The notes beneath the pieces are model-generated. The model saw only the letters and a list, made by a program, of their open reading frames with translations. It did no database searches and had not been told where the DNA came from. Both the position numbers and the translations under genes were made by a program. Of a stretch of DNA of 64,000 bases, positions 36,637-44,658 are shown piece after piece. Source of the DNA: CAWJFP01 sp963842155 (GTDB lineage: Bacteria; Pseudomonadota; Alphaproteobacteria; JACZXZ01); NCBI GenBank assembly GCA_963842155.1, contig CAWJFP010000013.1:62001-126000 (forward strand). Direction: 5' to 3'. Every line of letters begins with the position of its first letter. Within the stretch, counting starts at the first letter, position 1.

Positions 36637-37521
36637 TTACGCCTTGTCGGCCAGCTCCTCCGGCGTGAAAGGCGCCGCGTCCCCGCCGATATAAAATACG
36701 CGGCCCGCATCGCCGCCGATCTGGGCGCGAATATCGGCGACGCGCGGATCGCTCTCCGTCACGAAGTCTTCGACCTCGACGAGGTAGACCGCGTCGCCCT
36801 GCTTGGGCTTCCAAACCGTGACCCGGCGCGGCGCGAGGCCCGCCTTGCCGAGTCCCGCCGTCACCCAGGCGCGGCTCAGCTCTTGCGCCGGCTCGAAGAC
36901 AAGAAAGCTTTGATCCCGCCCCGTCGGCTCCGGCGCCATGGGGCCGACGACAAGCGCCTCGAGCTTGTCGCCGCGCGCGTTGCCTTGTCCCGCGATCGGC
37001 AGGCGCGCGACGATCCAGAGGCCCTTGCCATCCTCGCGCACGAGCGAGGGCCACCAGGGATCGGGATCGTCGTCCGCGATCATCGGGAGGATGCCGACCG
37101 CGGCATTGCCGCCACTGACCGCGCTCAATACCTGGCCGGCCGTGCCATGGCCGGCAAGGGCGGTGTGACTGCCGTAATGGTCGCGGGCGAGGTCCCAATA
37201 GCCGGGCTCGCCCTTGGGCGCATAGACCGCGACGGAGAAGCTGCCCTGCAACGACAAGGGCCCGGCGATGAGCTCGCGCCAAAGACGCACCAGGGCAGGC
37301 TTGGGGAAATGCCCGCGATGGCGTGCGATCAGGCGGCGCAGGACGACGGCTTCCCGCGCCGGACGCAGGAAGCCGTTGGCCGTGCCGTTCCGATCGACCG
37401 ACTTCGCCGCCGCAATCTCCGCAATAACGGCGGTCCGCCGCATGACGAGATCGTGAATGGCGTCGTCGATCCGGTCGATCTCCCGCCGGAGATCGTCCAG
37501 GGTTTTGACAGGCTGCTGCAT
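36637..37521 (-). CDS. Chorismate mutase with a degenerate prephenate-dehydratase-like C-terminal part
   Basis: 294 aa from the ATG at 37521; an ATG at 37548 is equally possible, and neither has a clear SD. The N-terminal AroQ helix bundle (LDDLRREIDRIDDAIHDLVMRR, residues 8-29, plus LRRLIARHRGHFPKPALVRLWRELI) is complete. The rest recalls a P-protein: YWDLARDHYGSHTA, then SGGNAAVGILPMIADD (like the dehydratase GxADYGVLPIEN), and an ACT-like tail (QSFLVFEPAQELSRAWVTAGLGKAG). The dehydratase TRF catalytic motif is absent, so the second part is probably regulatory. First gene of the mutase-hisC-tyrA operon. Confidence 0.8.
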   Translation of the reverse strand: MQQPVKTLDDLRREIDRIDDAIHDLVMRRTAVIAEIAAAKSVDRNGTANGFLRPAREAVVLRRLIARHRGHFPKPALVRLWRELIAGPLSLQGSFSVAVYAPKGEPGYWDLARDHYGSHTALAGHGTAGQVLSAVSGGNAAVGILPMIADDDPDPWWPSLVREDGKGLWIVARLPIAGQGNARGDKLEALVVGPMAPEPTGRDQSFLVFEPAQELSRAWVTAGLGKAGLAPRRVTVWKPKQGDAVYLVEVEDFVTESDPRVADIRAQIGGDAGRVFYIGGDAAPFTPEELADKA

Positions 37522-37601
37522 GGGTACCCGGACGTCACCCCGCGCCATCCTGCGCGGCCGGATAGTCATAGGCGTAGAGCCCCTCAAAATCAAAGAAAAG
37601 G

Positions 37602-37607
37602 TTGACA
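37602..37607 (+). promoter_or_regulatory. Perfect -35 TTGACA upstream of metX
   Basis: TTGACA at 37602-37607, 92 bp before the metX ATG. At 17 bp distance the sequence is CTAGTT (37625-37630), a poor -10. It is the only strong promoter-like element in the 177-bp gap between the divergent mutase and metX genes. Confidence 0.35.
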
Positions 37608-37631
37608 TGGCGGAGTCCCGATCCCTAGTTA

Positions 37632-37684
37632 GCGTGCAGCGCGAAAGCGTCCGCCGCCCCGATGCCGGGGCAGGTTCGCGACGC
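37632..37684 (+). promoter_or_regulatory. Structured leader before metX: possible cis-regulatory RNA
   Basis: GCGT (37632-37635) and CGCGAA (37640-37645) pair with TTCGCG (37675-37680) and ACGC (37681-37684): a 10-bp closing stem with one 4-nt bulge. It encloses a 6-bp hairpin GCCCCG-ATGC-CGGGGC (37656-37671). The SD region GGGAGA starts directly after the stem, 13 nt before the metX ATG. It does not match the SAM-II consensus I remember (no GCTAAAAAGG core). Confidence 0.4.
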
Positions 37685-37698
37685 GGGAGACCGAGGCC

Positions 37699-38868
<1,170 letters not shown>

Positions 38869-38875
38869 GCTGCTC

Positions 38876-39535
38876 ATGGAGATGACCCGCCCGCGGCCGA
38901 CGCTCGGCCAGCTTCGCCCCGACCTCCAGATCATCGCCGATATGATCGAGCCCGAGACGCGCGTGCTCGATGTCGGCTGCGGCGACGGCGCGCTGCTCGA
39001 TTATCTCGTGCATGCCAAGGGGGTCGACGGCCGCGGCATCGAGCTGAGCCAGGCGGGGGTGAACGCCTGCGTGAGCCACGGGCTCTCGGTCATCCAGGGC
39101 GACGCCGACACCGACCTCGAGGACTACCCCTCCAAATCCTTCGACTATGTGGTGCTGAGCCAGACGCTCCAGGCGACGCGCGATCCCAGGACCGTGCTGC
39201 TCGCGCTGGTGCGCATCGGGCGGCACGCCATCGTATCGATCCCCAATTTCGGCTATTGGCGGATGCGCCTCCGTCTCTTCATCGACGGCCGCATGGCCAT
39301 GCCGGCCTCGTTCCAGCATCGCTGGTACGACACGCCCAACATCCACCCCTGCACCATCGCCGACTTCGTGCAGCTTTGCGAGGAGCGCGGCCTCGGCATC
39401 GAGCGCACGGCGTCGCTCGGCCGCAACGGGCGCGTGCGGCAATCGCGGCGTCCCGGCACGCTCTCCAACCTGCTCGACGAGCAGGCGATCTTCCTGCTGC
39501 AGGAGAACGGACGACAGACGAAGGACGACGGATAG
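38876..39535 (+). CDS. metW: Methionine biosynthesis protein MetW
   Basis: 219 aa. SAM-binding motif RVLDVGCGDGALLDYL, then GIELSQAGVNACVSHGLSVIQGDADTDLEDYPSKSFDYVVLSQTLQAT and SIPNFGYWRMR, all typical MetW. In other bacteria MetW partners MetX to activate homoserine acylation. Start at 38876; a second ATG at 38882 is in frame. Confidence 0.95.
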   Translation: MEMTRPRPTLGQLRPDLQIIADMIEPETRVLDVGCGDGALLDYLVHAKGVDGRGIELSQAGVNACVSHGLSVIQGDADTDLEDYPSKSFDYVVLSQTLQATRDPRTVLLALVRIGRHAIVSIPNFGYWRMRLRLFIDGRMAMPASFQHRWYDTPNIHPCTIADFVQLCEERGLGIERTASLGRNGRVRQSRRPGTLSNLLDEQAIFLLQENGRQTKDDG

Positions 39536-39566
39536 GCAGGTTCGCCCAAGCGAACGCCGTCGTACG

Positions 39567-40280
39567 CTATCCCGGCACCGGCATATAGACCCGCTGCCGC
39601 TTGCGTTGGGGCCGCGCGGGGAGCGCGCCGTAGACCTGCTTCGAGGCCTCGATGATGACGACGCCGGCGAAAGTGGGGAACCAGCGCTCGCCCGCCCCGT
39701 CCCAGGCGGGAGCCCAAGCCAGCATGAAGCGGCTCGCCGTCGGCGGCATGAAAAGCGCGGTTGCCGACTGGATCGGCGTGAACATGTTGTCTCGCAGCAG
39801 GCGCGAGAGCTGGCCTTGCGTATAGGGCAGGCCCTGCCCGAAGGGCGTGCGGTCGAGACGCGCCCAGATGCCGCGCCGGTTCGGCACCACGACGAGGAGC
39901 CGGCCACCGTCTGCCATCACCCGCCACAGCTCGCGCAGCATGGGGCGAAGCTGCTCGCTATGCTCGAGCGCATGGACGAGGAGCGCGCGGTCGACCGATA
40001 GATCGGGCAAAGGGAGCTCGGCTTCCTCCGCCAGCATCACCAGGTTCGGCTCGTCCGGCGGCCAGCGCATGACGCCCTGCGCCGCCGGCATGATCGCAAG
40101 CGCCCGCACCGCCTCGTCGCGGAAGGCGCGCAGGAAGGGCGTGGCGTAGCCGACGCCCACGAGGCTCTGCCCCGCCACGTTCGGCCAGATCATGCGCAGC
40201 TTACGGCGGATCAGCCGGCAAGCCACCTGGCCTAGCGTCGAACGGTAGAAGTCATGCAGATCGACGACGTCGCTGGACAT
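39567..40280 (-). CDS. Class I SAM-dependent methyltransferase
   Basis: 237 aa. MSSDVVDLHDFYRSTLGQVACRLIRRKL, SAM-loop LVGVGYATPFLRAF (GxGxA), LPLPDLSVDRALLVHALEHSEQLRPMLRELWRVMADGGRLLVVVPNR. The type-11 fold is clear; the substrate is unknown. It is divergent from gloB, a pairing I have seen in other alphaproteobacteria. An open frame to 40427 runs into the gloB coding region. Confidence 0.85.
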   Translation of the reverse strand: MSSDVVDLHDFYRSTLGQVACRLIRRKLRMIWPNVAGQSLVGVGYATPFLRAFRDEAVRALAIMPAAQGVMRWPPDEPNLVMLAEEAELPLPDLSVDRALLVHALEHSEQLRPMLRELWRVMADGGRLLVVVPNRRGIWARLDRTPFGQGLPYTQGQLSRLLRDNMFTPIQSATALFMPPTASRFMLAWAPAWDGAGERWFPTFAGVVIIEASKQVYGALPARPQRKRQRVYMPVPG

Positions 40281-40371
40281 GGCGCGGAAGATAGCATAGT
40301 GCCACCCGCCCCAGGGGCAGGGCTGGCGGGCCGTGGCACTTGTGCTAGGCTCGGCCCGCAGCGAATCAGGC

Positions 40372-41178
40372 ATGAGCGTCCCGATGTCCGTCCTCGAAAT
40401 CGATCTCGTCCCCTGCCTCAAGGACAATTACGCCTATCTCCTTCGCGACCCCGCGACGGGGGCGACGGGCGTGGTCGATCCCTCCGAGGCGGCACCGGTC
40501 GAGGCGGCGCTGGCGCGGCGCGGTTGGGGGCTCACCTACATCCTCAATACCCATCACCATTGGGACCATACGGGCGGCAATCCCGAGCTCAAGGCGCGCC
40601 ACGGCGCCAAGGTCGTCGGGCCGAAGGCGGATCGCGACCGCATCCCCGCGATCGATATCGAGGTGGACGAGGGCGCTCCCTTCAAGCTCGGCGAGGCCGA
40701 AGCGCAAATCCTCTTCATACCCGGCCATACGCGCGGCCATATCGCCTTCTGGTTCCCCGAGAGCAAGGCGGTGTTTTGCGGCGACACCTTGTTCGCGCTG
40801 GGCTGCGGGCGCATGTTCGAAGGCACGCCGGAGCAGATGTGGCGCTCGCTCGGCAAGCTCAAGGCGCTGCCGCCCGAGACGCGCGTCTATTGCGGCCATG
40901 AATACACGCAAGCCAATGCGCGCTTCGCGCTCACGGTCGAGCCGCAGAACCGCGCGCTCGTCGCGCGCGCGAAGCAGGTCGATGAAACGCGCGCGGAAGG
41001 GCGACCGACCGTCCCCGCCACCATCGGCGAGGAGCGCGAGACGAACCCCTTCCTGCGCGCCGACCTGCCCTCGATCGCTAAGACGCTGGGGCTCGACGGG
41101 GCCGATCCGGTCGCCGTCTTCGCCGAGGTGCGGCACCGCAAGGACGGCTTCGGGCTCGGCTCGGCTGTACCGCGATGA
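40372..41178 (+). CDS. gloB: Hydroxyacylglutathione hydrolase (glyoxalase II)
   Basis: 268 aa. Binuclear metal motif NTHHHWDHTGG (HxHxDH), IPGHTRGHIAFW, FCGDTLFALGCGRMFEGTPEQM, CGHEYTQANARFAL, and the HAGH C-terminal domain (RETNPFLRAD). Hydrolyses S-lactoylglutathione in methylglyoxal detoxification. Start 40372 chosen; the ATG at 40384 is a close alternative. Overlaps the next gene by ATGA, linking two glutathione enzymes. Confidence 0.94.
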   Translation: MSVPMSVLEIDLVPCLKDNYAYLLRDPATGATGVVDPSEAAPVEAALARRGWGLTYILNTHHHWDHTGGNPELKARHGAKVVGPKADRDRIPAIDIEVDEGAPFKLGEAEAQILFIPGHTRGHIAFWFPESKAVFCGDTLFALGCGRMFEGTPEQMWRSLGKLKALPPETRVYCGHEYTQANARFALTVEPQNRALVARAKQVDETRAEGRPTVPATIGEERETNPFLRADLPSIAKTLGLDGADPVAVFAEVRHRKDGFGLGSAVPR

Positions 41179-41774
41179 AACTGCGTTATGCGCCCACCTC
41201 CCCCTTCGTGCGCAAGGTGCTCGTCGTGGCCTATGAGACGGGGCTGGAGGCGCGCATCGAGCGGCTGCCGACTAATGTCTGGGCGGCGGATACCGATATC
41301 GCGAAGGACAATCCCATCGGCAAGGTGCCGGCGCTCATCACCGACAATGGCGATACGCTCTTCGATTCGCCGGTGATTTGCGAATATCTCGATAATCTCG
41401 GCGGCGGCAAGCTGTTCCCCGCGGCGGGTGCGGCGCGCTGGCAGGCGCTCAAGCTGCAGGCCCTGGCAGACGGCATTCTCGACGCCGCGATCCTGCGCCG
41501 CCTCGAGGGCAACCGTCCGGCGGGCGAGCGCTCGGCGAGCTGGAGCGCGCGCCAGGCCGCGGCCGTGCGACGCGGGCTCGATGCGCTGGAAGCGCAGGCC
41601 CCGCTTTGGGACGAGGTGGTCACCATCGGCCAGATCGCGGCCGGCTGTGCCTGCGGCTATCTCGATTTCCGCTTCGGCCAAGAGGATTGGCGCCCGAGCC
41701 GACAGCGCCTTGCCGCCTGGTGGCGCCGCTTCGCCGAGCGCCCGTCGATGCTGGCGACCATCCATAAGGAATGA
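41175..41774 (+). CDS. Glutathione S-transferase family protein
   Basis: 199 aa. Thioredoxin-like N-terminal half: MKLRYAPTSPFVRKVLVVAYETG with the candidate catalytic Ser in SPFVRKV, NPIGKVPALITDNGDTLFDSPVICEYLD with cis-Pro and the ESxx-type glutathione contact. A helical C-terminal domain contains ITIGQIAAGC-type and WRPSRQRLAAWW motifs. Coupled to gloB. Substrate unknown. Confidence 0.9.
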   Translation: MKLRYAPTSPFVRKVLVVAYETGLEARIERLPTNVWAADTDIAKDNPIGKVPALITDNGDTLFDSPVICEYLDNLGGGKLFPAAGAARWQALKLQALADGILDAAILRRLEGNRPAGERSASWSARQAAAVRRGLDALEAQAPLWDEVVTIGQIAAGCACGYLDFRFGQEDWRPSRQRLAAWWRRFAERPSMLATIHKE

Positions 41775-41916
41775 TGCGGCAGGCGGGCCGAACAGTCGCC
41801 TGTGGGAGAGATGGCGGAATTGCCCTCATGACCATCCTCATGTGGTGAGGAGCGCGGCTCTCGGCCGAGCGTCTCGAACCACGAGGATTTGCTTGAGGCT
41901 ATCGTCGCTTACTTCG

Positions 41917-42228
41917 TCACGATGAGCACGCCATGGATATCGCCCTGGCCGCCGGCACGGAAGATGTCGCGGAGAGAGCGACGCCCGTGGCCGGCCCGGG
42001 CAAGAGGGCGCTGACGCCGTTCTGCTCGGCCCGCGCCTTATGCCGCTCGCCGAACGAGGTAAGGGTAAGCCCGGCCAAAAGGAGCAGCACCAGCATGAGC
42101 CCCGATGTCAGACGACGGCTCGGCATGGGCTCGAAATCAACCATGTCGCGCCGACCGCGTGTCATTTCCGAACCGCCCACATGCGACGCGGGCGGCCGAT
42201 CGAGCCAGCTTGGATAATCGAAACGCAT
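41917..42228 (-). CDS. Small single-pass membrane protein in the ECF regulon
   Basis: 103 aa. An excellent SD (AGGAGGTCGTC) before the ATG at 42228 shows this is a real gene, although the frame is open to 42387. An acidic/aromatic cytoplasmic part (MRFDYPSWLDRPPASHV) precedes one membrane helix (LMLVLLLLAGLTLTSF) and a short Ser/Ala-rich outer part with a free cysteine near the end. No family recognised. Upstream lies an ECF-type promoter identical in form to those of the sigma gene and the phosphoesterase gene. Confidence 0.6.
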   Translation of the reverse strand: MRFDYPSWLDRPPASHVGGSEMTRGRRDMVDFEPMPSRRLTSGLMLVLLLLAGLTLTSFGERHKARAEQNGVSALLPGPATGVALSATSSVPAARAISMACSS

Positions 42229-42286
42229 GACGACCTCCTGGGTCCAGGACAATGAGGCGCGACCGGCGGCGCCCATAGCATGTATG

Positions 42287-42316
42287 CTTAACTTCGGTCT
42301 CACGCGCTTTATTCCC
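42287..42316 (-). promoter_or_regulatory. ECF sigma promoter (leftward copy)
   Basis: On the minus strand GGGAATAAA (42316-42308); GGAATAA is followed after exactly 16 bases by GTTAAG (42292-42287). It points to the small membrane protein gene, whose start is about 60 bp downstream. The first bases of the spacer (AGCG) match the rightward copy at 42424. Confidence 0.65.
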
Positions 42317-42318
42317 CA

Positions 42319-42405
42319 AAGGGCGAATCCCTGAGCCTCGACGAGGCGCAACGGCTCGATCCAGCGCGAAAGCGCGCGCGTGGCCATCGGCGCGCCGGTT
42401 CCCCG
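42319..42405 (+). pseudogene. Fragment of a decayed ECF sigma factor gene
   Basis: Bases 42319-42378 match 44335-44394 of the intact sigma gene at about 51 of 60 positions without gaps (hand count), and similarity fades after about 42405. In the sigma frame it reads KGESLSLDE ... LDPA, the linker between sigma regions 2 and 4. No region 2 or 4 remains on either side. It lies exactly between the two divergent ECF-type promoters, so it is a relic of duplication rather than a working gene. Confidence 0.6.
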
Positions 42406-42423
42406 AAAAAATGTACCGAAGCA

Positions 42424-42453
42424 GGGAATAAAGCGGCCCGCTCGGAAGTATTC
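42424..42453 (+). promoter_or_regulatory. ECF sigma promoter (rightward copy, before the phosphoesterase gene)
   Basis: GGGAATAAA at 42424-42432; GGAATAA is followed after exactly 16 bases by GTATTC (42448-42453). The metallophosphoesterase ATG is 43 bp further on, preceded by AAGGAGA. With the leftward copy it makes a 12-bp inverted repeat (CGCTTTATTCCC and complement) around the sigma relic. Confidence 0.68.
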
Positions 42454-42495
42454 CCCTCATGAACCCTGTCGCTGATCCCTTTCAAGGAGACGGCC

Positions 42496-43437
42496 ATGTC
42501 GGATGACAAATTGCTCCAATCGCGTCGCAACGCATTGAAATGCATGGCCTATGGCGGGGCCGGCACCCTCTTCGCCTTGACCGGCGGCGTCTTCACGCCG
42601 ATCGACCTCGGGATGGCGGCCGCCGACGAGCCGGGCGCTGCGCGGCTTGGAAAGCCGCTGTTCGTCCAGATCAGCGACACGCACATCGGATTCAACAAAG
42701 ACGCCAATCCCGACGTCAATGGCACCCTCACGCGGACCATCGACCTCGTGAACGGCATGGCCGAACAGCCCGCGCTTGTCATTCACACGGGCGACATTAC
42801 GCACTTATCCAGGCCGGCGGAATTCGACCTGGCCCAGCAAATGCTCTCCCGCCTCCGCACGACCGAGATCCACACCGTGCCGGGCGAGCACGACACCGCC
42901 GATGCGACCGTCACGGAATACTTCAACCAATTCGGCAAGGCGTCCGCCAACAAGGGCTATTACAGCTTCGATCACGCCGGCGTGCATTTTGTCGCGCTCA
43001 TCAATGTGTTGCAGTTCAAGCCGGGCGGCCTGGGCACCTTGGGCAGCGATCAGCTCGCCTGGGTGGCGGCCGACCTGAAGGGACGTTCTGCGAGCACGCC
43101 CATCGTGGTCTTTGCCCACATGCCGCTCTGGACCATCTATGAGCCTTGGGGCTGGGGCACCGGTGACGCGGATCAGCTCATGAGCCAGTTGCGCCGCTTC
43201 GGCTCGGTCACCGTGCTGAACGGGCACATCCATCAGATCGTGCAAAAGGTCGAAGGCAACATCACCTTCCACACGGCGCGCTCCACGGCCTATCCCCAGC
43301 CGGTGGCCGGCGTGGGCCCTGGTCCTGGGCCGCTCAAGGTGCCCGCGGACCAGCTGCCCAAGATGCTCGGCGTTACCAGCGTATCCGTCGTGGAACATCC
43401 GAGCTCACTGGCACTCAACGACAGGACGATTGCCTGA
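42496..43437 (+). CDS. Secreted metallophosphoesterase (calcineurin-like, CpdA type)
   Basis: 313 aa. The leader has a twin-arginine-like SRRNALKCMAYGGAGTLFALTGG. The mature domain carries the metal-binding series FVQISDTHIG (D-x-H), VIHTGDITH (GD), VPGEHD (GxHD, where GNHD is usual), VFAHMPLW (H), NGHIHQ (GHxH). Asn of GNHD is replaced by Glu. Substrate unknown: a phosphodiester or phosphomonoester outside the cytoplasm. Its own ECF-type promoter and the cupredoxin 35 bp downstream suggest an envelope stress function. Confidence 0.86.
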   Translation: MSDDKLLQSRRNALKCMAYGGAGTLFALTGGVFTPIDLGMAAADEPGAARLGKPLFVQISDTHIGFNKDANPDVNGTLTRTIDLVNGMAEQPALVIHTGDITHLSRPAEFDLAQQMLSRLRTTEIHTVPGEHDTADATVTEYFNQFGKASANKGYYSFDHAGVHFVALINVLQFKPGGLGTLGSDQLAWVAADLKGRSASTPIVVFAHMPLWTIYEPWGWGTGDADQLMSQLRRFGSVTVLNGHIHQIVQKVEGNITFHTARSTAYPQPVAGVGPGPGPLKVPADQLPKMLGVTSVSVVEHPSSLALNDRTIA

Positions 43438-43472
43438 CAGCTACTCGAAGGATCGAACGGAGGGGCGCTCGG

Positions 43473-43817
43473 ATGACTCTGGGAAGTTATCGAACGTTGC
43501 TTGCGGTCGTCGCCGTGGCAACGCTGTCGCTGGTCGCGGCGAGCGGTTCGCCCAATGCGGCGCCACCGGGCGCCGCTCAGATCGTGATCAAGGGTTTCAT
43601 GTTTAAGCCGATGTCATTGACGGTCAAGGCCGGCTCCACCGTCACCTGGACCAACAAGGATGATGAGCCGCATAGCGTGGTCAGCGATACAGGGCTGTTC
43701 CGGTCCGGCGCCGTCGATACGGATGAGACTTTTTCATTCAAGTTCGACAAGCCGGGCGTCTACCACTTCACCTGCGCCATTCATCCTCGAATGGTCGGGA
43801 CGATCACCGTCGAGTAG
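43473..43817 (+). CDS. Plastocyanin/amicyanin-like cupredoxin
   Basis: 114 aa. Signal peptide (LLAVVAVATLSLVAASGSPNA) then a type-1 copper fold: IVIKGFMFKPMSLTVKAGSTVTWTNKDDEPHSVVSD supplies the first His; GVYHFTCAIHPRMVGTITVE supplies Cys, His and Met. All four ligands are present. Probably a periplasmic electron carrier or copper buffer, in one transcript with the phosphoesterase. Confidence 0.92.
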   Translation: MTLGSYRTLLAVVAVATLSLVAASGSPNAAPPGAAQIVIKGFMFKPMSLTVKAGSTVTWTNKDDEPHSVVSDTGLFRSGAVDTDETFSFKFDKPGVYHFTCAIHPRMVGTITVE

Positions 43818-44046
43818 ATGCCATGACGAGCATTGCGTGGGCGGTAACCAGTTGTTGTCGCTGCATGACCATGAGAATCCGCCAGAATCGGCGAAATTAT
43901 TTCATGCAATAATGACGCATGCTGGGATACCCTCCTTGGCGCCCACGTTTCCAGACCACGGCGTCCGGGCGTGGTCCGTCGACAGGCCGTTCCATGCAGA
44001 ATCGGAGGCCGCGGCGGAAAATTCCCGCGGCCCGGTAAGACCGCAT

Positions 44047-44076
44047 GGGAATAAATCCGTCCTTCGCCGGGTCTTG
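44047..44076 (+). promoter_or_regulatory. ECF sigma promoter before the sigma gene (autoregulation)
   Basis: GGGAATAAA at 44047-44055; GGAATAA is followed after exactly 16 bases by GTCTTG (44071-44076). A start about 7 bases on would leave a short leader holding the SD GGAGGCAGGGAG before the ATG at 44101. The rest of the 283-bp gap after the cupredoxin gene (43818-44046) shows nothing else. Confidence 0.68.
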
Positions 44077-44100
44077 CCGATGCGGTCGGAGGCAGGGAGC

Positions 44101-44655
44101 ATGGCGGACAAGAGCCTCAAGGCGCGGTTCGAGCGCGAGGTGCTGCCGCATCTCGACGCTGCCCATAACTTAGCGCTTTGGCTGCTGCGCAACCGCGCCG
44201 ACGCCGAAGATGTCACGCAGGAGGCGATGCTGCGCGCCTTTCGTTATTTCGAGGGCTTCAAGGGAGGTAGCGCCAAGGCCTGGTTGCTCAAGATCGTGCG
44301 CAACGCGTGCTACAGTCATTTCGCGGCGAACCCCAAGGGCGAATCGTTGAGCCTCGACGAGGAGGAAGGGCTCGATCCGGCGCATGAGCGCGCGCTCGCG
44401 GCCTTCGGCACGGCGATTCCCGGCCCCGAGGAGGCGCTCTTCGCCAAGCTCGATCGCCAACGGCTCACGGCCGCGCTCGAGGCCTTGCCACCCGCCTACC
44501 GCGAGGCGCTGTTGCTGCGCGAGATCGAGGAGCTGAGCTACAAGGAGATCGCCTCGATCGCCGAGCTGCCGATCGGTACCGTCATGTCGCGCCTTGCGCG
44601 CGCCCGCGGCCTGCTCGCCCAGCGCCTCGCGGGCGAGTTAGCCGAGGAGGCCTGA
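44101..44655 (+). CDS. ECF (sigma-24 type) RNA polymerase sigma factor
   Basis: 184 aa. Region 2: FEREVLPHLDAAHNLALWLLRNRADAEDVTQEAMLRAFRYFEGFKGGSAKAWLLKIVRNACY. An acidic linker (GESLSLDEEEGLDPAHERAL) leads to region 4: LTAALEALPPAYREALLLREIEELSYKEIASIAELPIGTVMSRLARARGLL. The preferred start is 44101; an ATG at 44080 is in frame but lies within or before the likely transcription start. The anti-sigma gene begins 3 bp after the stop. The local regulon is marked by three matching promoters. Confidence 0.95.
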   Translation: MADKSLKARFEREVLPHLDAAHNLALWLLRNRADAEDVTQEAMLRAFRYFEGFKGGSAKAWLLKIVRNACYSHFAANPKGESLSLDEEEGLDPAHERALAAFGTAIPGPEEALFAKLDRQRLTAALEALPPAYREALLLREIEELSYKEIASIAELPIGTVMSRLARARGLLAQRLAGELAEEA

Positions 44656-44658
44656 ACC

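Noticed and set aside
37561..37698. SAM-II riboswitch before metX
   Set aside because: The conserved AAAUG...GCUAAAAAGG core is absent; reported only as an unclassified structured leader.
42307..42435. A transposon-like (MITE) element defined by the 12-bp inverted repeat
   Set aside because: No target-site duplication is visible, and both repeats are better explained as -35 elements of divergent promoters with matching spacing.
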